From the NCBI RefSeq assembly GCF_932294415.1, contig NC_065535.1, positions 13,406,782-13,470,781 of the forward strand: 64,000 nucleotides of DNA, in the 5' to 3' direction. Below, one piece after another: positions 12,086 to 24,500 of this stretch. The DNA is from Quercus robur. Lineage: Eukaryota > Streptophyta > Magnoliopsida > Fagales > Fagaceae. The notes under the pieces are model-generated. The model saw only the letters and a list, made by a program, of their open reading frames with translations. It had not been told where the DNA came from and did not search any database. A program made the position numbers and the translations under genes. The first letter of the stretch is position 1, and each line of letters opens with the position of its first letter.

Positions 12086-13204
12086 ACAAATTGCTAGCTG
12101 TATTTTGCTGTTAATGGGTACGAGCCTAAGAACTGTTTGGGACATTTCCAACCTGACAAATGGTTAAACAAATAGTTAAACAAATCCCAAATGGTCTTTC
12201 CTCACTTAATTCTAAACAGGGAGACTAGGGGTGTTTGGTACTATTGTTTAAACAATAATTTTCAGTATTTAAATAATATTATACGTTTTTTTACACATTT
12301 TTTCAACCATATTTATTTCCACAAAACAACAACAACGTTACTAGAAATTTCTTACCAAACAGACTCTAGAAAATTAGTTCCTTGGAGAAAATTTTCTCAA
12401 ATTCACATGCAATAATCAAATGATCATCCAGCATACTTTTATTCATATGATTTTATTTTTTTTAATATAATTTCAACCTATAGCGATCAAAGTTAGGTGA
12501 CATGTTTAAATCTCGTGATTTAATAATAATCTATAAATTGATCTTGTGATTTAGACCTTACACTTGTTAATCTACTTATGTGGAGGCATTATTACCATTA
12601 AATGAAGTTGTAATTGACTTGAACATCAAGTACCAAAGCACTGATGTCAATGCACCAGATTCTGTTAGCACATTATGAAGTTATGAAGAGAAAGCTTTGG
12701 CTGTTACAACTTACAAACTCCGGATTGGAACAATGCAAAAGTTTTATTTTGACTCACCTACTTCTATTCTACTTTATTCTCAAGAAAAAAAAAGGTTCTA
12801 TTCTATTTTATCTATCTAATTGTTCTAACAGATTCATCTTTCCCCAACCTCATTAGTGAAGAGTGGAAGTAGTGAGATCTTTTGGAGGAGAGGTGAGGGA
12901 TGAACTTATTTTCATTGGTTTATTTTGTTTAAAATTTAAATTGAGTAAAATATGAATTTACCTTAAATGAAGAGTAAGGTTTTAAAAAACTACACCGCAA
13001 TGAAAATATGCTTGATTTTAAGCTAAAACAAATGGGCCCTAAAGCATGAAATGGGTGTTGAATAAGAGCTTTATTCATTGAATTTGATCACTACTCACTA
13101 GTTCACTATCAACCCTAAATATGAATAAGCTTGATTTTCACTCATGCTTATTTAGGATGAGTTTGGTTCAACTTTTTGTCTTTTGGGCTTTTTGAAAGAG
13201 TGGC
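12086..13204. repeat. 1.1 kb direct repeat, copy 1 (interrupted by Tat element at its right edge)
   Basis: Matches 20021-21181 almost base for base, including the stretch beginning attttgctgttaatgggtac. It stops abruptly at GTGGC (13204), where the retrotransposon LTR begins, while copy 2 reads on into gatttactattg. Both copies contain a small MITE-like unit (12230-12365: GGTGTTTGGTA ... TACCAAACAG ends) and the left half of another (gagtttggttcaactttttg). No gene; the open frame at 12644-12856 occurs in both copies but is low complexity. Confidence 0.9.
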
Positions 13205-13969
13205 TGTAAGGACACAATTTAGGGCCTAAGCCTAAATATGTATGGAGTCTTGGTTCAAGAGGCCCAACACAATGAATTTGTAGAGAATGGGTTGAAGAGC
13301 TAGGGACTAATGAGTTGTACAGCGGCAAGTCTTGAATGACAGTTAAGCACAAATAAGACATATTGATATCAATGGACTTTAAGTCTGAGGAGGCTATAAT
13401 TGTGTATGATGATTACAATTGGATATTGAGACAACTTAGGTTTCTACAGTGTTCTCTCCCTCTATTTCCCGATCCCTATCTCATGGGGATCTCTCACATT
13501 ATATAGCCCTCTTCGAGCCATCTTAATCCTACACTTATTAATCATCTGAATTCCCACTTGAGTGCCCGTCCCATCAGACACCCCCCTTTAGCCTTCTGTG
13601 AATTGTGGTAGCCAAGGCAACATTGTTCAGAGGTCCCCTCCACATAAATGCGGCCAGAAAAGTAGCTGCAATGCATTTAATGCGGTGGTAGCAGCTTTTC
13701 TTTTGATATTTTGTGTGTTTCCTTCTTCCTCGTATGTTTATATGGCACACTCCTATCACTAGGGCCTTCTAATTTTTAGAGTTACGCATTTGAGCTACAT
13801 CGATCGCATCTGAGGAGGTATTCCTCCTCGGATCATCTTTCATGCATTTTCTGTTTATGAGACTTTAATTGGGAGTCTCTTTTACAACCATTTGTCTCTC
13901 CTCAGACTTGTCAATTGTCCTGGGTGAAGCTCAAAGGCCACTATATGATTTTGGGCCTTTGTCCCTACA
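13205..13969 (-). repeat. 3' LTR of the Tat-type element
   Basis: Bounded on the plus strand by TGTAAGGACAC at 13205 and GTCCCTACA at 13969, so it has TG...CA ends in either orientation; length 765. On the minus strand a candidate TATA box (GGCTATATAATG) lies around 13505-13495. Directly after it on the plus strand comes the reverse complement of a polypurine tract ending GAGGAGCTAT. Confidence 0.75.
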
Positions 13970-14000
13970 ATAGCTCCTCAAAATTCCAATTTTTCCCTTT
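13970..14000 (-). other. Polypurine tract of the Tat-type element
   Basis: On the minus strand the bases before the LTR read as an A/G-rich tract ending TTTTGAGGAGCTAT and then TGTAGGG. The LARD at 45-50 kb has TTTTGAGGGGCTAT before its 3' LTR (ending 49774), an almost identical priming site. Confidence 0.75.
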
Positions 14001-14234
14001 TATCCGGTGAGAAAAAGAGGGATTTTGATATTTAAGGGATAAGTCCTACCAATTCTTTGATTTACACGTGTGGGAGCACAGTTTCACGCGCCTCATAATT
14101 GTTATTGATGCTTCATAGCCCATGAGGCGTCATTAATTACTCCAGGCGGCTCTATGTCCCCCGCATTCAACGGTGAGACGCTAATCCAACAGCAGACATT
14201 CCCTTAGCATTTTGAGCATAAGTACTCCCATTTA

Positions 14235-14566
14235 TTCTCCCCCTCTATATAAAGCTCTGAGGGAAATCATTTTCCTCTTTTCTTCAGAAAAATCTTCAAG
14301 TGTTCCAGAGAACTTCAGCGCCTCGTCTCACAAAACATTCTAAGTTCCTGAGTCTCCATAGCCATTTCTTGTAAGGATTCCCTGCAAATCTTTCTGAAAG
14401 TTTAAGAGATTTATTTTACGTGTTCTCGTAAGTCTTTCATTTCTTTATATTCTTCTTCTTCTTCTTTTTTTCTCCTCGGCCTTTTTTCTTTTATAAGCCT
14501 TTCTCTCTGTCACTTCCGGTCACCTAGATCGGTAGGTTCAAGTACCTAGTAGATTCGCCGGCCGGT
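14235..14566 (+). promoter_or_regulatory. TATA box and leader of the antisense ORF
   Basis: CTATATAAA at 14245-14253 sits on the plus strand in a C/T-rich context, about 315 bases before the ATG at 14567. This is a credible internal promoter directing transcription opposite to the element's own pol genes. The leader between is pyrimidine-rich and has no clear open frame. Confidence 0.5.
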
Positions 14567-16975
14567 ATGGAGGGTTTTAGGGCCAGGTACCATATCCCAC
14601 AAGGAGTGGGTTTAGAATATTGCCCTTCGGACCAAATACTAACTAACAGAGAAACGGGCCAGGTTGCCATTCCTATGATCGCTTTCATAGAGGGAGGAAT
14701 GATGCTCCCTATGGGTAGGATAACTAGAGATTACTTGCTTAACCATAGGCTAACCCCCTACCAATGCGCCGCTAATATGTTCCGAGTTTTAGGGTGCGTA
14801 GATGCTTTGAATGACCAGATGAACCTCGACCTCACATGGCACAATGTTGCTTACTTGTACAAGTGCCACTGCCTTTCCGGGGCGTATTACCTCAAATCTC
14901 GATCTGACGAGGTGAGGCTGATATCTTGCCTTCCTAAGTCCAACAAATGCTTGAAGGATGATTATCTGGTCGTTTCCAAGGACTGGCATGACGGTTTTCA
15001 CTGTCCAGTTAGAGTAGGAACACCAGGTGGGGTATTCTAGGATCAGGTCCCTCGGTGGGGATCTTAGTCTTCTAAGCTTTCCCTCTACTTGTTTTAGTTG
15101 TTTGTTCTCTCGGATTAACCATAACCTCCTTTTTGGATGTTTTGCAATCAAAGCACACGTCACCCTGAGGATCAGTCTAGTCAACGTTCAAGCTTTTAAC
15201 TACCTCCTAAGGTCGGAGATTTTTGTGAGCGAAGACGAGCAGTTGCAGGTCGCTCACCTCATTTTGGACTACGAGCCACTGTCCCGTATTTTCCAGGACG
15301 TGGGCTAGGCAATAAGGGTATGGAGTTCTAGATTGGCCTGAATTAACGTTTCCAAGCCGAGATTCCTAGCTCGGAGAGACTTGCTACCAGTCCAATCGCC
15401 CGCTCAACGTGTTCCCCAAGGGGTAGCCGCTCTAGGGGAATAGATTGATTCTACACACTCATCCCTCGAAACTGAGATCGATCACTTCCGCTTTAACGAA
15501 GAGGGTGAAGTGCCAACAAGGCCAGTGGAGCTCTCAGACTCTGACTCAGTTCTTGATCGATTCTCTACGGCACATTCTCCGAGATTGATAGTTGCTCGAA
15601 TTAACATCAGCCAAGAGATTGAAGAGGAAGGCATGGATTTGAAGCCGAGATCTAGTTTAAAGGTAATATGGCCAATAGGAACAAAGGGCAATCCTCCAAG
15701 GATGCCCCTAACGTACAAGTTCCTGTCAGCCTCCCTCCTCCTTCCCTTCCTCCTCCCACTGACCCCAGGTTGCAGGCCAATCTGAACCTGAGGAGAAAAA
15801 GGCCAGTTGATGACTTAGAGGAGGGTGAGGTCGGGCCTTAGAAGGCTAAATTGCAGAAGAAGGGCAAGGAGCCTAAAGACAAAAAGATTAAGTCAATAAA
15901 CAGCCGAGACGAGGTTGTAGTTTGAAGGGGGCAGCGCACTTGGTCTCCTAGGATTGACTTGGCCGCGACACTTTAGGATTCCTAGCTGGGACAGGCGACA
16001 TACCTCACCGAGAATTTGCAGCAGCCGCTTCTCCTATCCCGTGACATGGATGGGCTCAGCAATACAAGACAGCCAGACCTCTTCATGTCGTTGAAGAGGG
16101 ACCTTGCAATGGTAAACCAAAAACCTTTCATCATTCAAATTCCAGATTCTATGTTAATTTACTTGTTGCCCATGTTTTGATGATCCTTCCACTACCTTTA
16201 TGTAGGTGACTTAGCAAATCTACGTGGCCGAGGAATAGGTTAAGAACTCTCACGAGGAGGTGAACGCTGAGGTTTAGGCCTGGCTTGCGGTTGAAAAAGT
16301 TGCTGGAGCCCTTAGGCAAGAGAAGGAGAGCTTGGCCGATAGGGTCAAGGAGGCTATCCAAGTCCAAGACAGCACCATGGCAGGCCTTAAGACCACGAAG
16401 AAGCAGGTCGAGGACATGCGCCAGAAGCTACATATAACAGAAATAAACCTGGCCACCGAGAAGCAAGTGGTTTTAGACCTCAAGACGTAGCTGCAACAAG
16501 CCAAGGACGCGGCTCGGGTGGCTAAGGAAGCAGCTGAGTGGTGAAGGCCTTTTATGAATGTGGGGTGTGTGACACTGAGACCAGGCTGACTAAAAAGGTG
16601 GCTGTGATTTGCAGGGACTACTGAACCGAGTCCTGGGGAGTGGCAATGGATCGAGTGGGAGTACCTGTAGACTTTGAGCTTAGAAGGGCTAAGAATATCT
16701 TTTTCCCAAAGGATATTTGAGAGATTCCTGACTCGGACTCTCCTACCGAGAATCTCCTTCCCACCCAGGCCACCCTTCCTGACACCGACGTTCCTAGGGG
16801 GGAAGGAGTGGACAAGAAGGCTCAGCCACCAAAAAAGGACAAGCCATCTGAGGGCTCATTCACAATCAGAGATGTCATCTCGCAGGCTAAGGACACTGAA
16901 TCTAAGTCCAAAGCTAAAGGAGCTCGCTCTGAGACTATTGACCCTGAGAAAAATCCGCCTAAAGACAAAGTCTAG
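14567..16975 (+). pseudogene. Antisense extra ORF of the Tat element (Transposase_28-like)
   Basis: Plus-strand fragments that line up into one plant 'putative gypsy type transposon' (PF04195-type) protein. The intact first part (14567-15040, 157 codons) contains YHIPQGVGLEYCPSD, GGMMLPMGRI and NMFRVLGCVDALNDQM. After a frame change at about 15030 it continues as NVQAFNYLLRSEIFVSEDEQ and AHLILDYEPLSRIFQDVG (to 15308). Further on, 16270-16540 reads as a coiled coil rich in K/E/A/Q, and 16800-16975 as a Lys-rich tail. Stops (15308, 15840, 16497 and others) and frame changes make it a pseudogene. The function of these ORFs is not established. Confidence 0.75.
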
Positions 16976-17394
16976 AATTATAGATGTAGGATTTTCCTTT
17001 GTTATTTCACTATTGTTTTTCATTTCTGTGGCTTTTACCACCGCTTGTAATATGAATTTTATTTAAGTTAATGAATGAACTTCTTTTCTATTTTTTGGGT
17101 TTTTATTTTCATTGCTTTCAACTTTATTGTCGTTCATTATTCGCATTCCAAGAGATCTAACTAAGTGTGAACAAGATAAGGATAATTTCCCTTGAGCCTA
17201 TGGTCCGAGGAGTCATGCAAGACTTAGGTTTTGTTTAATACTTGAACAAATGTCTGGAGTAATTAATTTCCCCTAAACTTGTGGTCCGAGTAGCCATGCA
17301 GGACTTAGGTTCTGTTTAATACTTGAATAAATGTCAAATAAGAAGCACGAAGGCTTTGTACAATAAAAGAATTTATCGAGAAAGGAAACTTTCA

Positions 17395-20020
17395 TTAATA
17401 ATAGTACATCTTCAGGTTGTTTACATTCCAAGGGCGTGGTATTACATGCTCATCTAAATCTTCTAGAAAATATGCCCCAATGCCAGCCACTGAGGTGATA
17501 CAATATGGTCCTTTCCAATTTGGCCTAAGCTTTCCCCATGCTGGATTTTTTGCTGTGCCCAGAACTTCCCTCAACACTAAGTCCCCAGGCACTAGTGGCC
17601 TTGGCTTTACTTTAGCATCATAACCTTGCTTAAACTTGTGTTGGTAGTAGACTAGTTGGACCATTGCCCTTTCCCTTTTTTCTTCGATAAGGTCTAAGCT
17701 TTTTTCTAGCAGCTCATTGTTACTGCTCGGGCAAAATGAGCTGGTTTTTAGCGTTGGAAAGCTCATTTCTAGAGGAATAACAGCCTCGGTCCTGTAAGTC
17801 ATTGAAAAGGGGGGTTTCTCCTATTGATCTGCGGGGTGTGGTCTGATACGTCCACAGGACATGCGGCAGTTCTTCTACACATCTTCCCTTTGCATCGTAT
17901 AACCTCTTCTTAAGTCTGTTCACTATGACCTTGTTAATAGCCTCGGCTTACCTGTTCTTCTGAGGATATGCTGGGGTAGAATATCTATTCGTAATTCCCA
18001 ATTCGCAACAGTACCTTCTGAAAGCCTTACTATCGAACTGAAGGCCATTGTTTGAGATTAAGGTGTGAGGGACTCTGAATTGGGTAACAATGTTTTTCTA
18101 AATGAACTTTTTGGCGTCCACATCTCTGATATTCGCTAAAGATTCAGTTTCAACCCATTTAGTGAAATAATCAGTGCCGACGAGCAGATACCTTTTGCTC
18201 CCTACTACCTTGGGAAAGGGCCCGACAATATCCAAGCTCCACTGAGCGAATGGCCAAGGGCTGGATAGTAGATTGAGGTTCCCTCCCAATTGATGTATGT
18301 TTGGTGCAAACCTCTAACACTGGTCACACTTCTTCACGTATTCGTGTGCTTCTTTCTGCATGTTCGGCCACCAGTAGCCTTGGGTGATGGACCTATGAGA
18401 TAAGGACCCGCCTCCCGTGTGGCTTCCATAAATCCCTTCGTGTAACTCCTCCAGGATTAGTTCTGAGGCCTCAGGGTGTACGCAGAGTAAGTATGGTCCA
18501 GAAAAATAGCGTTTATACAACTTCTAGTCCTTGAATAGCCAGAACCGAGAAGCGTTTCTTTGTATCTTGTTAGCTTCGGTCTTCTCTTTGGGCAGAATAT
18601 CTTCCTTTAGAAACAGTACTAGAGGGTCCATCCAGCCATGTCCCACTCTGACATGGACATGGATTACTCCTCTCTTTGCCACTATGGTTTTGTATAAATC
18701 TTCCACAAGGATGACTCGGGGCAAACTTTGAGCCGAGGAGGTGGCAAGCGTTGCCAAGGAGTCAGCATATGTGTTTCCACTTCTAGGGATATGCAGTAAG
18801 CTAAAAGAATTGAAGTGTGATTGTAGGCATTTAGCTTAGTCTAAGTAGTCTTGCATTCTTTCGTCTCTTACTTCTAACTCCCCATTTACTTGGTCAACAA
18901 CCAGTCTAGAGTCCAAGAACATGTTTCTACTCTTCCGCCTGGTTTCTGAACCATGGACATTCCCTCCAGGAGGGCTTCATATTCAGCTTTATTATTTGTG
19001 GCCGAGAAACCTAGTCTTAGTGAATTTTCGATGGTAATCCTTTCAAGGGAAATCAGAACTAGCCCCACTCCGGAGCCCCTTGGTTAACTGCCCCATCAAT
19101 GTATATTTTCCAGCATGTGGGCTCTTGTAGAGAGATTGCGCCAACTGATTTTCCATCCATGCCTTACGCCCCTGCTTCTTTTTCTAACGAGGGTTTAGCA
19201 AATTCGGCTACCAGATCTACGAGGACTTGGCCCTTGACGGAGGTACGAGGCATGTACTTAATGTCAAAAGCCCCTAGGATCGTGCCCTACTTAGCGACTC
19301 CTTGTGTAATCAGTACTACAGAGTATGGACCTGAGCGGAAACTGGGTTAGAAAAATAACTATGTGTGCCAGGAAGTAATGGGGAAGTTTTCGTGTGGCTT
19401 GAACCATTGCTAGGATGGCCTTTTCTAATGGTAGTTAGTGGTCTCGGCTTCATGCAATGATTTGCTCACGTAGTAGACTAGTCGTTGGACGTTGTTGTCC
19501 ATTCGAATTAACACTAGGCTTACTGCATGAGGGGCCACGACAATGTAGGCAAACAAGACTTCATCGGTTTCGGGGCTAGACATGATTGGTGGTTGAGACA
19601 GATATTCTTTAAGTTGCTGGAAGGCCAAAGCACATTTTTCGGTCCATTCAAATCCCTTCCATTTATTCAACAAGAAGAAGAAGGGTCTACACCAATCTGC
19701 CGACTAAGAAATAAATCGGTTTAAGGCAGCAATCATGCTGGTAAGCTTTTGGACCTCCTTAGGGTTCCGTGGTGGCTACAAGCTGTTTACAGCCCTGATT
19801 TGATCAAGACTGACCTCGATCCCCCTGTGGATCACCATGTAGCCTAAGAATTTTCCTGATCCTACCCCAAATGAACATTTGGACGAGTTGAGGCGTAGTT
19901 AGTGTCTTCTCAGGATTTCAAAAGTGTTCCCAAGGTCTCTCATGTGCTCGGACACTACCTTTCTTTTTATCACCATGTCATCTATATAAATTTCAATACT
20001 CTTACCCAACTGTGGCCCAA
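17395..20020 (-). pseudogene. Tat-type pol remnant: RT end, RNase H, integrase
   Basis: Minus-strand order: RT with FGPQLGKSIEIYIDDM (YIDD at 19988-19977) and FLGYMV; the connection region with WTEKCALAFQQLKEYL and the RNase H fold (SATNNKAEYEALLEGM near 19000); integrase zinc finger (GIYGSHTGG ... YWWPNM ... CDQC, 18520-18314); integrase core with WSLDIVGPFP (first Asp) near 18250, LISNNGLQFDS near 18050 and AEAINK near 17940; and the C-terminal domain (VPGDLVLRE, WGKLRPNWKGPY) ending at 17395. The second catalytic Asp of integrase is Asn here. Several stops and frameshifts (for example near 18290, 17950 and 17800) confirm decay. Confidence 0.88.
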
Positions 20021-21181
20021 ACAAATTGCCAGCTGTATTTTGCTGTTAATGGGTACGGGCCTAAGAACTGTTTGGGACATTTCCAACCCGACAAATGGTT
20101 AAACAAATAGTTAAACAAATCCCAAATGGTCTTTCCCCACTCAACTCTAAATAGGGGGACTAGGGGAGTGTTTGATACTATTGTTTAAACAACAGTTTTC
20201 AGTATTTAAACAATATTATATGTATTTTTATACATTTTTTCACCCACCTGTATTTCCACAAAACAACAACAACGTTACTAAAAATCTCTTACCAAACGGG
20301 CTCTAAAAATTTAGGATTCAAGATTTTCCTTGGAGAAAAATTTCTCAAATTCACAGGCAATAATCAAATGATCATCCAGCATACTTTTATTCATATGATT
20401 TCTTTTCTTTTTTTTTTTATGTAGTTTCAACCTATAGCGTTAAAAGTTATGTAACAGGTTTAAATCTCATGATTTAATAATAATAATCTATAAATTGATC
20501 TTGTGATTTAGACCTTACACTTGTTAATCTACTTATGTGGAGGCATTATTACCATTAAATGAAGTTGTAATTGACTTGAACATCAAGTACCAAAACACTG
20601 ATGTCAATGCACCAGATTCTGTTGGCACATTATGAAGTTATGAAGAGAAAGCTTTGGCTGTTACAACTTACAAACTCCGGATTGGAACAATGCAAAAGTT
20701 TTATTTTGACTCACCTACTTCTATTCTACTTTATTCTCAAGGAAAAAAAAGAAAAAAAAAGAAGAAGAAGAAGTTCTATTCTATTTTATCTATCTAATTG
20801 TTCTAACAGATTCATCTTTCCCCAACCTCATAGCGAAGAGTGGAAGTAGTGAGATCTTTTGGAGGAGAGGTGAGGGATGAACTTATTTTCATTGGTTTAT
20901 TTTGTTTAAAAATTAAATTGAGTAAAATATGAATTTACCTTAAATGAAGAGTAAGGTTTTAAAAAACTACACCGCAATGAAAATAAGCTTGATTATAAGC
21001 TAAAACAAATGGGCCCTAAAGCATGAAATGGGTGTCGAATAGGAGCTTTATTCATTGAATTTGATCACTACTCACTAGTTCACTATCAACCCTAACTATG
21101 AATAAGCTTGATTTTCACTCATGTTTATTTAGGATGAGTTTGGTTCAACTTTTTGCCTTTTGGGCTTTTTGAAAAAGTGGC
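20021..21181. repeat. 1.1 kb direct repeat, copy 2 (uninterrupted)
   Basis: Second copy of 12086-13204. It differs by scattered substitutions and short indels, chiefly an A/GAAG-rich insertion near 20742-20775. At its right end the host sequence runs through the point where copy 1 is broken by the LTR, so it is the empty-site version. It leads directly into the 3' flank of the thioredoxin-fold gene. Confidence 0.9.
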
Positions 21182-21285
21182 GATTTACTATTGCTACACA
21201 GGAAATGCGACACAAAAACTCACTTTTTCATGTTTACAAGATTGAAAAGCTCGATTTTAGAATTTAACCAAACGCACTATGGTTA
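21133..21285. mobile_element. Small MITE-like element downstream of the thioredoxin-fold gene
   Basis: Left end gagtttggttcaactttttg and right end (aatttaaccaaacgcac) are roughly inverted (GxGTTTGGTTxAA). Total about 150 bases. The Tat element in copy 1 of the 1.1 kb repeat inserted into this unit. No coding capacity. Confidence 0.5.
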
Positions 21286-21515
21286 CAGTTTCAAGAGGCA
21301 CTTATCACCAATCACAATACAAAACATACAAATTACAGAAGCAAAATGCATCCAAATTCTTTGTTGTTATTAAGAAAGAAAAAAAACCCTTTATTGCATG
21401 ATTATTGGAGCAGCTAGCCTAGCATACAGAGCTTAGTGCTACAGCCTGCCGGCAAGGTGCTGACTCTTTCTACTTTCCATACAGTTTGAGCAAAGTGAGA
21501 TCAGTCAAAGCCAAA

Positions 21516-24500
21516 TCATAAGAATAAACGCCCCTTGCTGCCTTGTGCACCAATCAATGTATCAATTGTGCTTTTCCATCCTTTGAAGTCTATAGTGGAG
21601 CCATTATCATGCAATAGAAATCCATTAACAAAGAAAAAAGGTGTCCCATATACCCCTCTGGAGGTGGAATACTGCATTTCAAAAGACATTTCAAATTATG
21701 GTTATCATAGAAATGATATATATTAAAGAGTAGAATGAATAAAATGGAATGAACAAGATGTGAATTTGTTGGTTGCAGCAACGATTGTATTATAGATGAT
21801 GTTTCGCGAAAATGAGAAATTATTGTATAAAGCTAACAAAACTTCACATAATGGAACCATATCTATGATCCCACTTCCTAGAAATTGTTTGAGCTTTTCA
21901 TAAGAAATCTATCACAGCTAGTGACCAGCGACATTCAGTCATTTATAGCAGTATTGCAGCAATATAAGATATTACACCAATTTGAAAATGAAACCGATTG
22001 TCTTACCTTGAATGAAATTCTTGTTTTGAGATCAGTTTTTGTGTCATTGAAGCCAGATTTAATAACACTATAATAGGAGCTCCCAACTACTTCTGTAGCA
22101 AACTTCACAATCTCCTCTACGATGACAGCTCTAGACAAGTTCCGAGTTTGGGCAGTGTAAAATTTCTCCTGTTTATGGTAGGCAACAAGTTTAGTCTTTG
22201 AATAAAATGAATGACTGCAACTGACAAGAAAAAATTGAATTTGCCTAATTAGTAATTACTAGCAGCAAGAGCGGTTGTTATTTATTAAAACAGTAAGAGA
22301 GACACGCCAAATCACAATAAGTAACATCCAGTGTTTCAAAAGAAATTTAACTAGGAAAAACTTTGGCTTTCACATTTTCATTCACATGGAACAGCATCTA
22401 ATTTCCAAATAGACGAGGGAGGCCAGCAGCATCTTAATGATTGGTCCATGCAAGAGGTGTCTCACGACTCTCACTATCAGTCCAACTAACGGGTGAAATA
22501 GATTGAGATCAACCAACCTTGAAGCCATCGTGAGATCTTATAAAGCAGAACAAAAAGCTAAAGAAACAAAGGGGGAGCATAAATTCATAGAATTTAATTG
22601 CTAATTGATGTTTCATAGAAAATTAACTGCTGACAGAGTACACACAGTGGAGATCTCAAAGACTTATCAAAAAGGGAGGGAGAGAGAAAGATCAAAGGAT
22701 CAATTGAGAAGATATCTAGGAATGAGAAATAGGAATACCAACACATCTACTAGCAGCGTCCCACAAACTGCTAGAATGCTAATCATGTGACAGATTGTGC
22801 TAAAATTAACAACCAAAATAACTTAACATTAAATATAGATCATGTCTTTCAGAAATATACTGTAAAGTTGATTGGATGTGAAACTGAAAAACACTCAAAT
22901 ATATGAGCAGCAGAGAGCAGGATGGTGGAGTTACTCTTCAATTCTTAAATGTTATATCTCAATACAGAAAAATTCAAATGATGTTTTAAAATAAGAAAAG
23001 TTCAAATGAAGTTTTGGAATAAGAGAAGGATATACCGTAGATCGTGGAAATCCTAACCTGATACTTGAAGAAGTGCTCCAACAAGGGGAAAGTAGCAGAT
23101 GTATTCAAGTTGTTTACAATATGCAAGGCACGAGATGCAACAAACGCATTGTCATGGTAACTGCAATTTCCGGAAAGAAGATCAATAATTACGTTAAGAG
23201 CAGACAAGGTTCATCATATTTCTGAAACGATAACTAAGTTGTTCATGTTCAAAATTAAAGCAGTTATTTACGCCTATAATCGAACAAAGTCTTTTCTTGG
23301 TTGTATAGAGCAACATACTACATGAAAAAAGGTCATGCCCAATGCATAAACTCCCACTTTTGCAAAGTCTGGAAGAGGTAATGATAGGCAGTTTTATACC
23401 CAATTTTATTTGGAAAGGTTGATTCCTAGAGCAACATACTACATATAATAAGAAAAATAACAACCTTGATGTTGTTTAGGCATTGGGCTCATACATCATA
23501 ACATGATCATATAATCACAATGCATAGATTATCTTTAATGCACAAATGATTTCAGTTATTGCCAATTGACAGTGTTTGGCTTCTTCTTCTATGTTTATTT
23601 CTTTGGCAGTACAGTAGTTTTGCTTTGTGATGACTTATCTGATGTTCTGAACCCGAAGTGAAAAGTAAATTTGCGCAAGTAACATACATGGTAAGAATCT
23701 TTTCAAAGCGACACTTAAGTAGTTAAGCTCTATGCACAATCAAGCTAAGGACCTGGGCAAGTGGAATTCAGCAGAGGCAATCAAAGAGACAGATATCCAT
23801 GGTTGAATTTCTAAACTGGAAAATGAGAAAATTTTTGTGTGATTGTTGGTTATAACTTATAACCATGACAAAACAGACTAAAAAAAAAAACTGTTCAAAA
23901 ACTGGCAGCTACTAGTAATAACCTAATTAGACCTCAGAAAAACCCAAATTTAGAAAAGGGTCATACATTCATTGTAAATTGTGACTCCATATCAGACAAC
24001 ATTCATTGTAAATTGTGACTCCTAATCAGACAGACTGATGTAGGAGCATCTTATATTCAATCTTAAGATGTTAAGAAGTCAATCAAGTGGCTGCAAATTG
24101 ATTGAGAAAAATCCTTTTGAAGTTTACAGCCAAGACTAGTGGAAAATAGCAAAGCAGTTATGCAGCTTGGAAGAGTCTTATATGTTCAGTGGTTACTTAG
24201 TTACACAATCCTTGTTTCCAAACAATGGGCTTCAGGCAGTTAGTTACAAGGGTGGCAGCCACTCTAATCTATTATAACAGATTCTCATTATCTAGTTTGT
24301 TATTTGGAATAGCATTAACCAATATTAGTTTGACACTTGGCAAGCTCCCTAGTGGCTGCCAATTCCTAACAACATGTATAAATACTGTTAGGACTCCATT
24401 TTTGTAATCAGTTTTTCGGAGTTAATAAAAATTGAAGCCTTTGTGTGCTTTTCTCGAGGAACTTAGTGTTCTTGTAGAAGTGCCTATCCACCTACTAAAT

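Larger units (their letters stand above)
13205..20020 (-). mobile_element. Tat-type Ty3/gypsy retrotransposon, 5' half missing
   Basis: Reading on the minus strand from 20020: second half of reverse transcriptase, RNase H, integrase (stop about 17395), then a long spacer with an ORF on the opposite strand (14567-16975), a polypurine tract and the 3' LTR (13969-13205). The 5' LTR, gag, protease and first RT half are absent; sequence homology ends inside RT at about 20020, where copy 2 of the flanking repeat starts. Gypsy order (RT-RNase H-integrase) and an antisense extra ORF between pol and the 3' LTR fit the Tat lineage. Many stops show it is inactive. Confidence 0.85.

Noticed and set aside
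12644..12856. Conserved small frame present in both 1.1 kb repeats (also 20601-20849)
   Set aside because: Its conservation is explained by the DNA duplication. The second half is simple repeat and differs in frame length between copies.
13152..13361. Minus-strand 69-codon frame across the LTR edge
   Set aside because: It spans the junction between host repeat and LTR, so it cannot be an ancestral gene.
15482..16504. Minus-strand frames overlapping the antisense ORF (15482-15718, 16149-16504)
   Set aside because: Shadows of the coding-like plus strand (coiled-coil region); no recognised domain.
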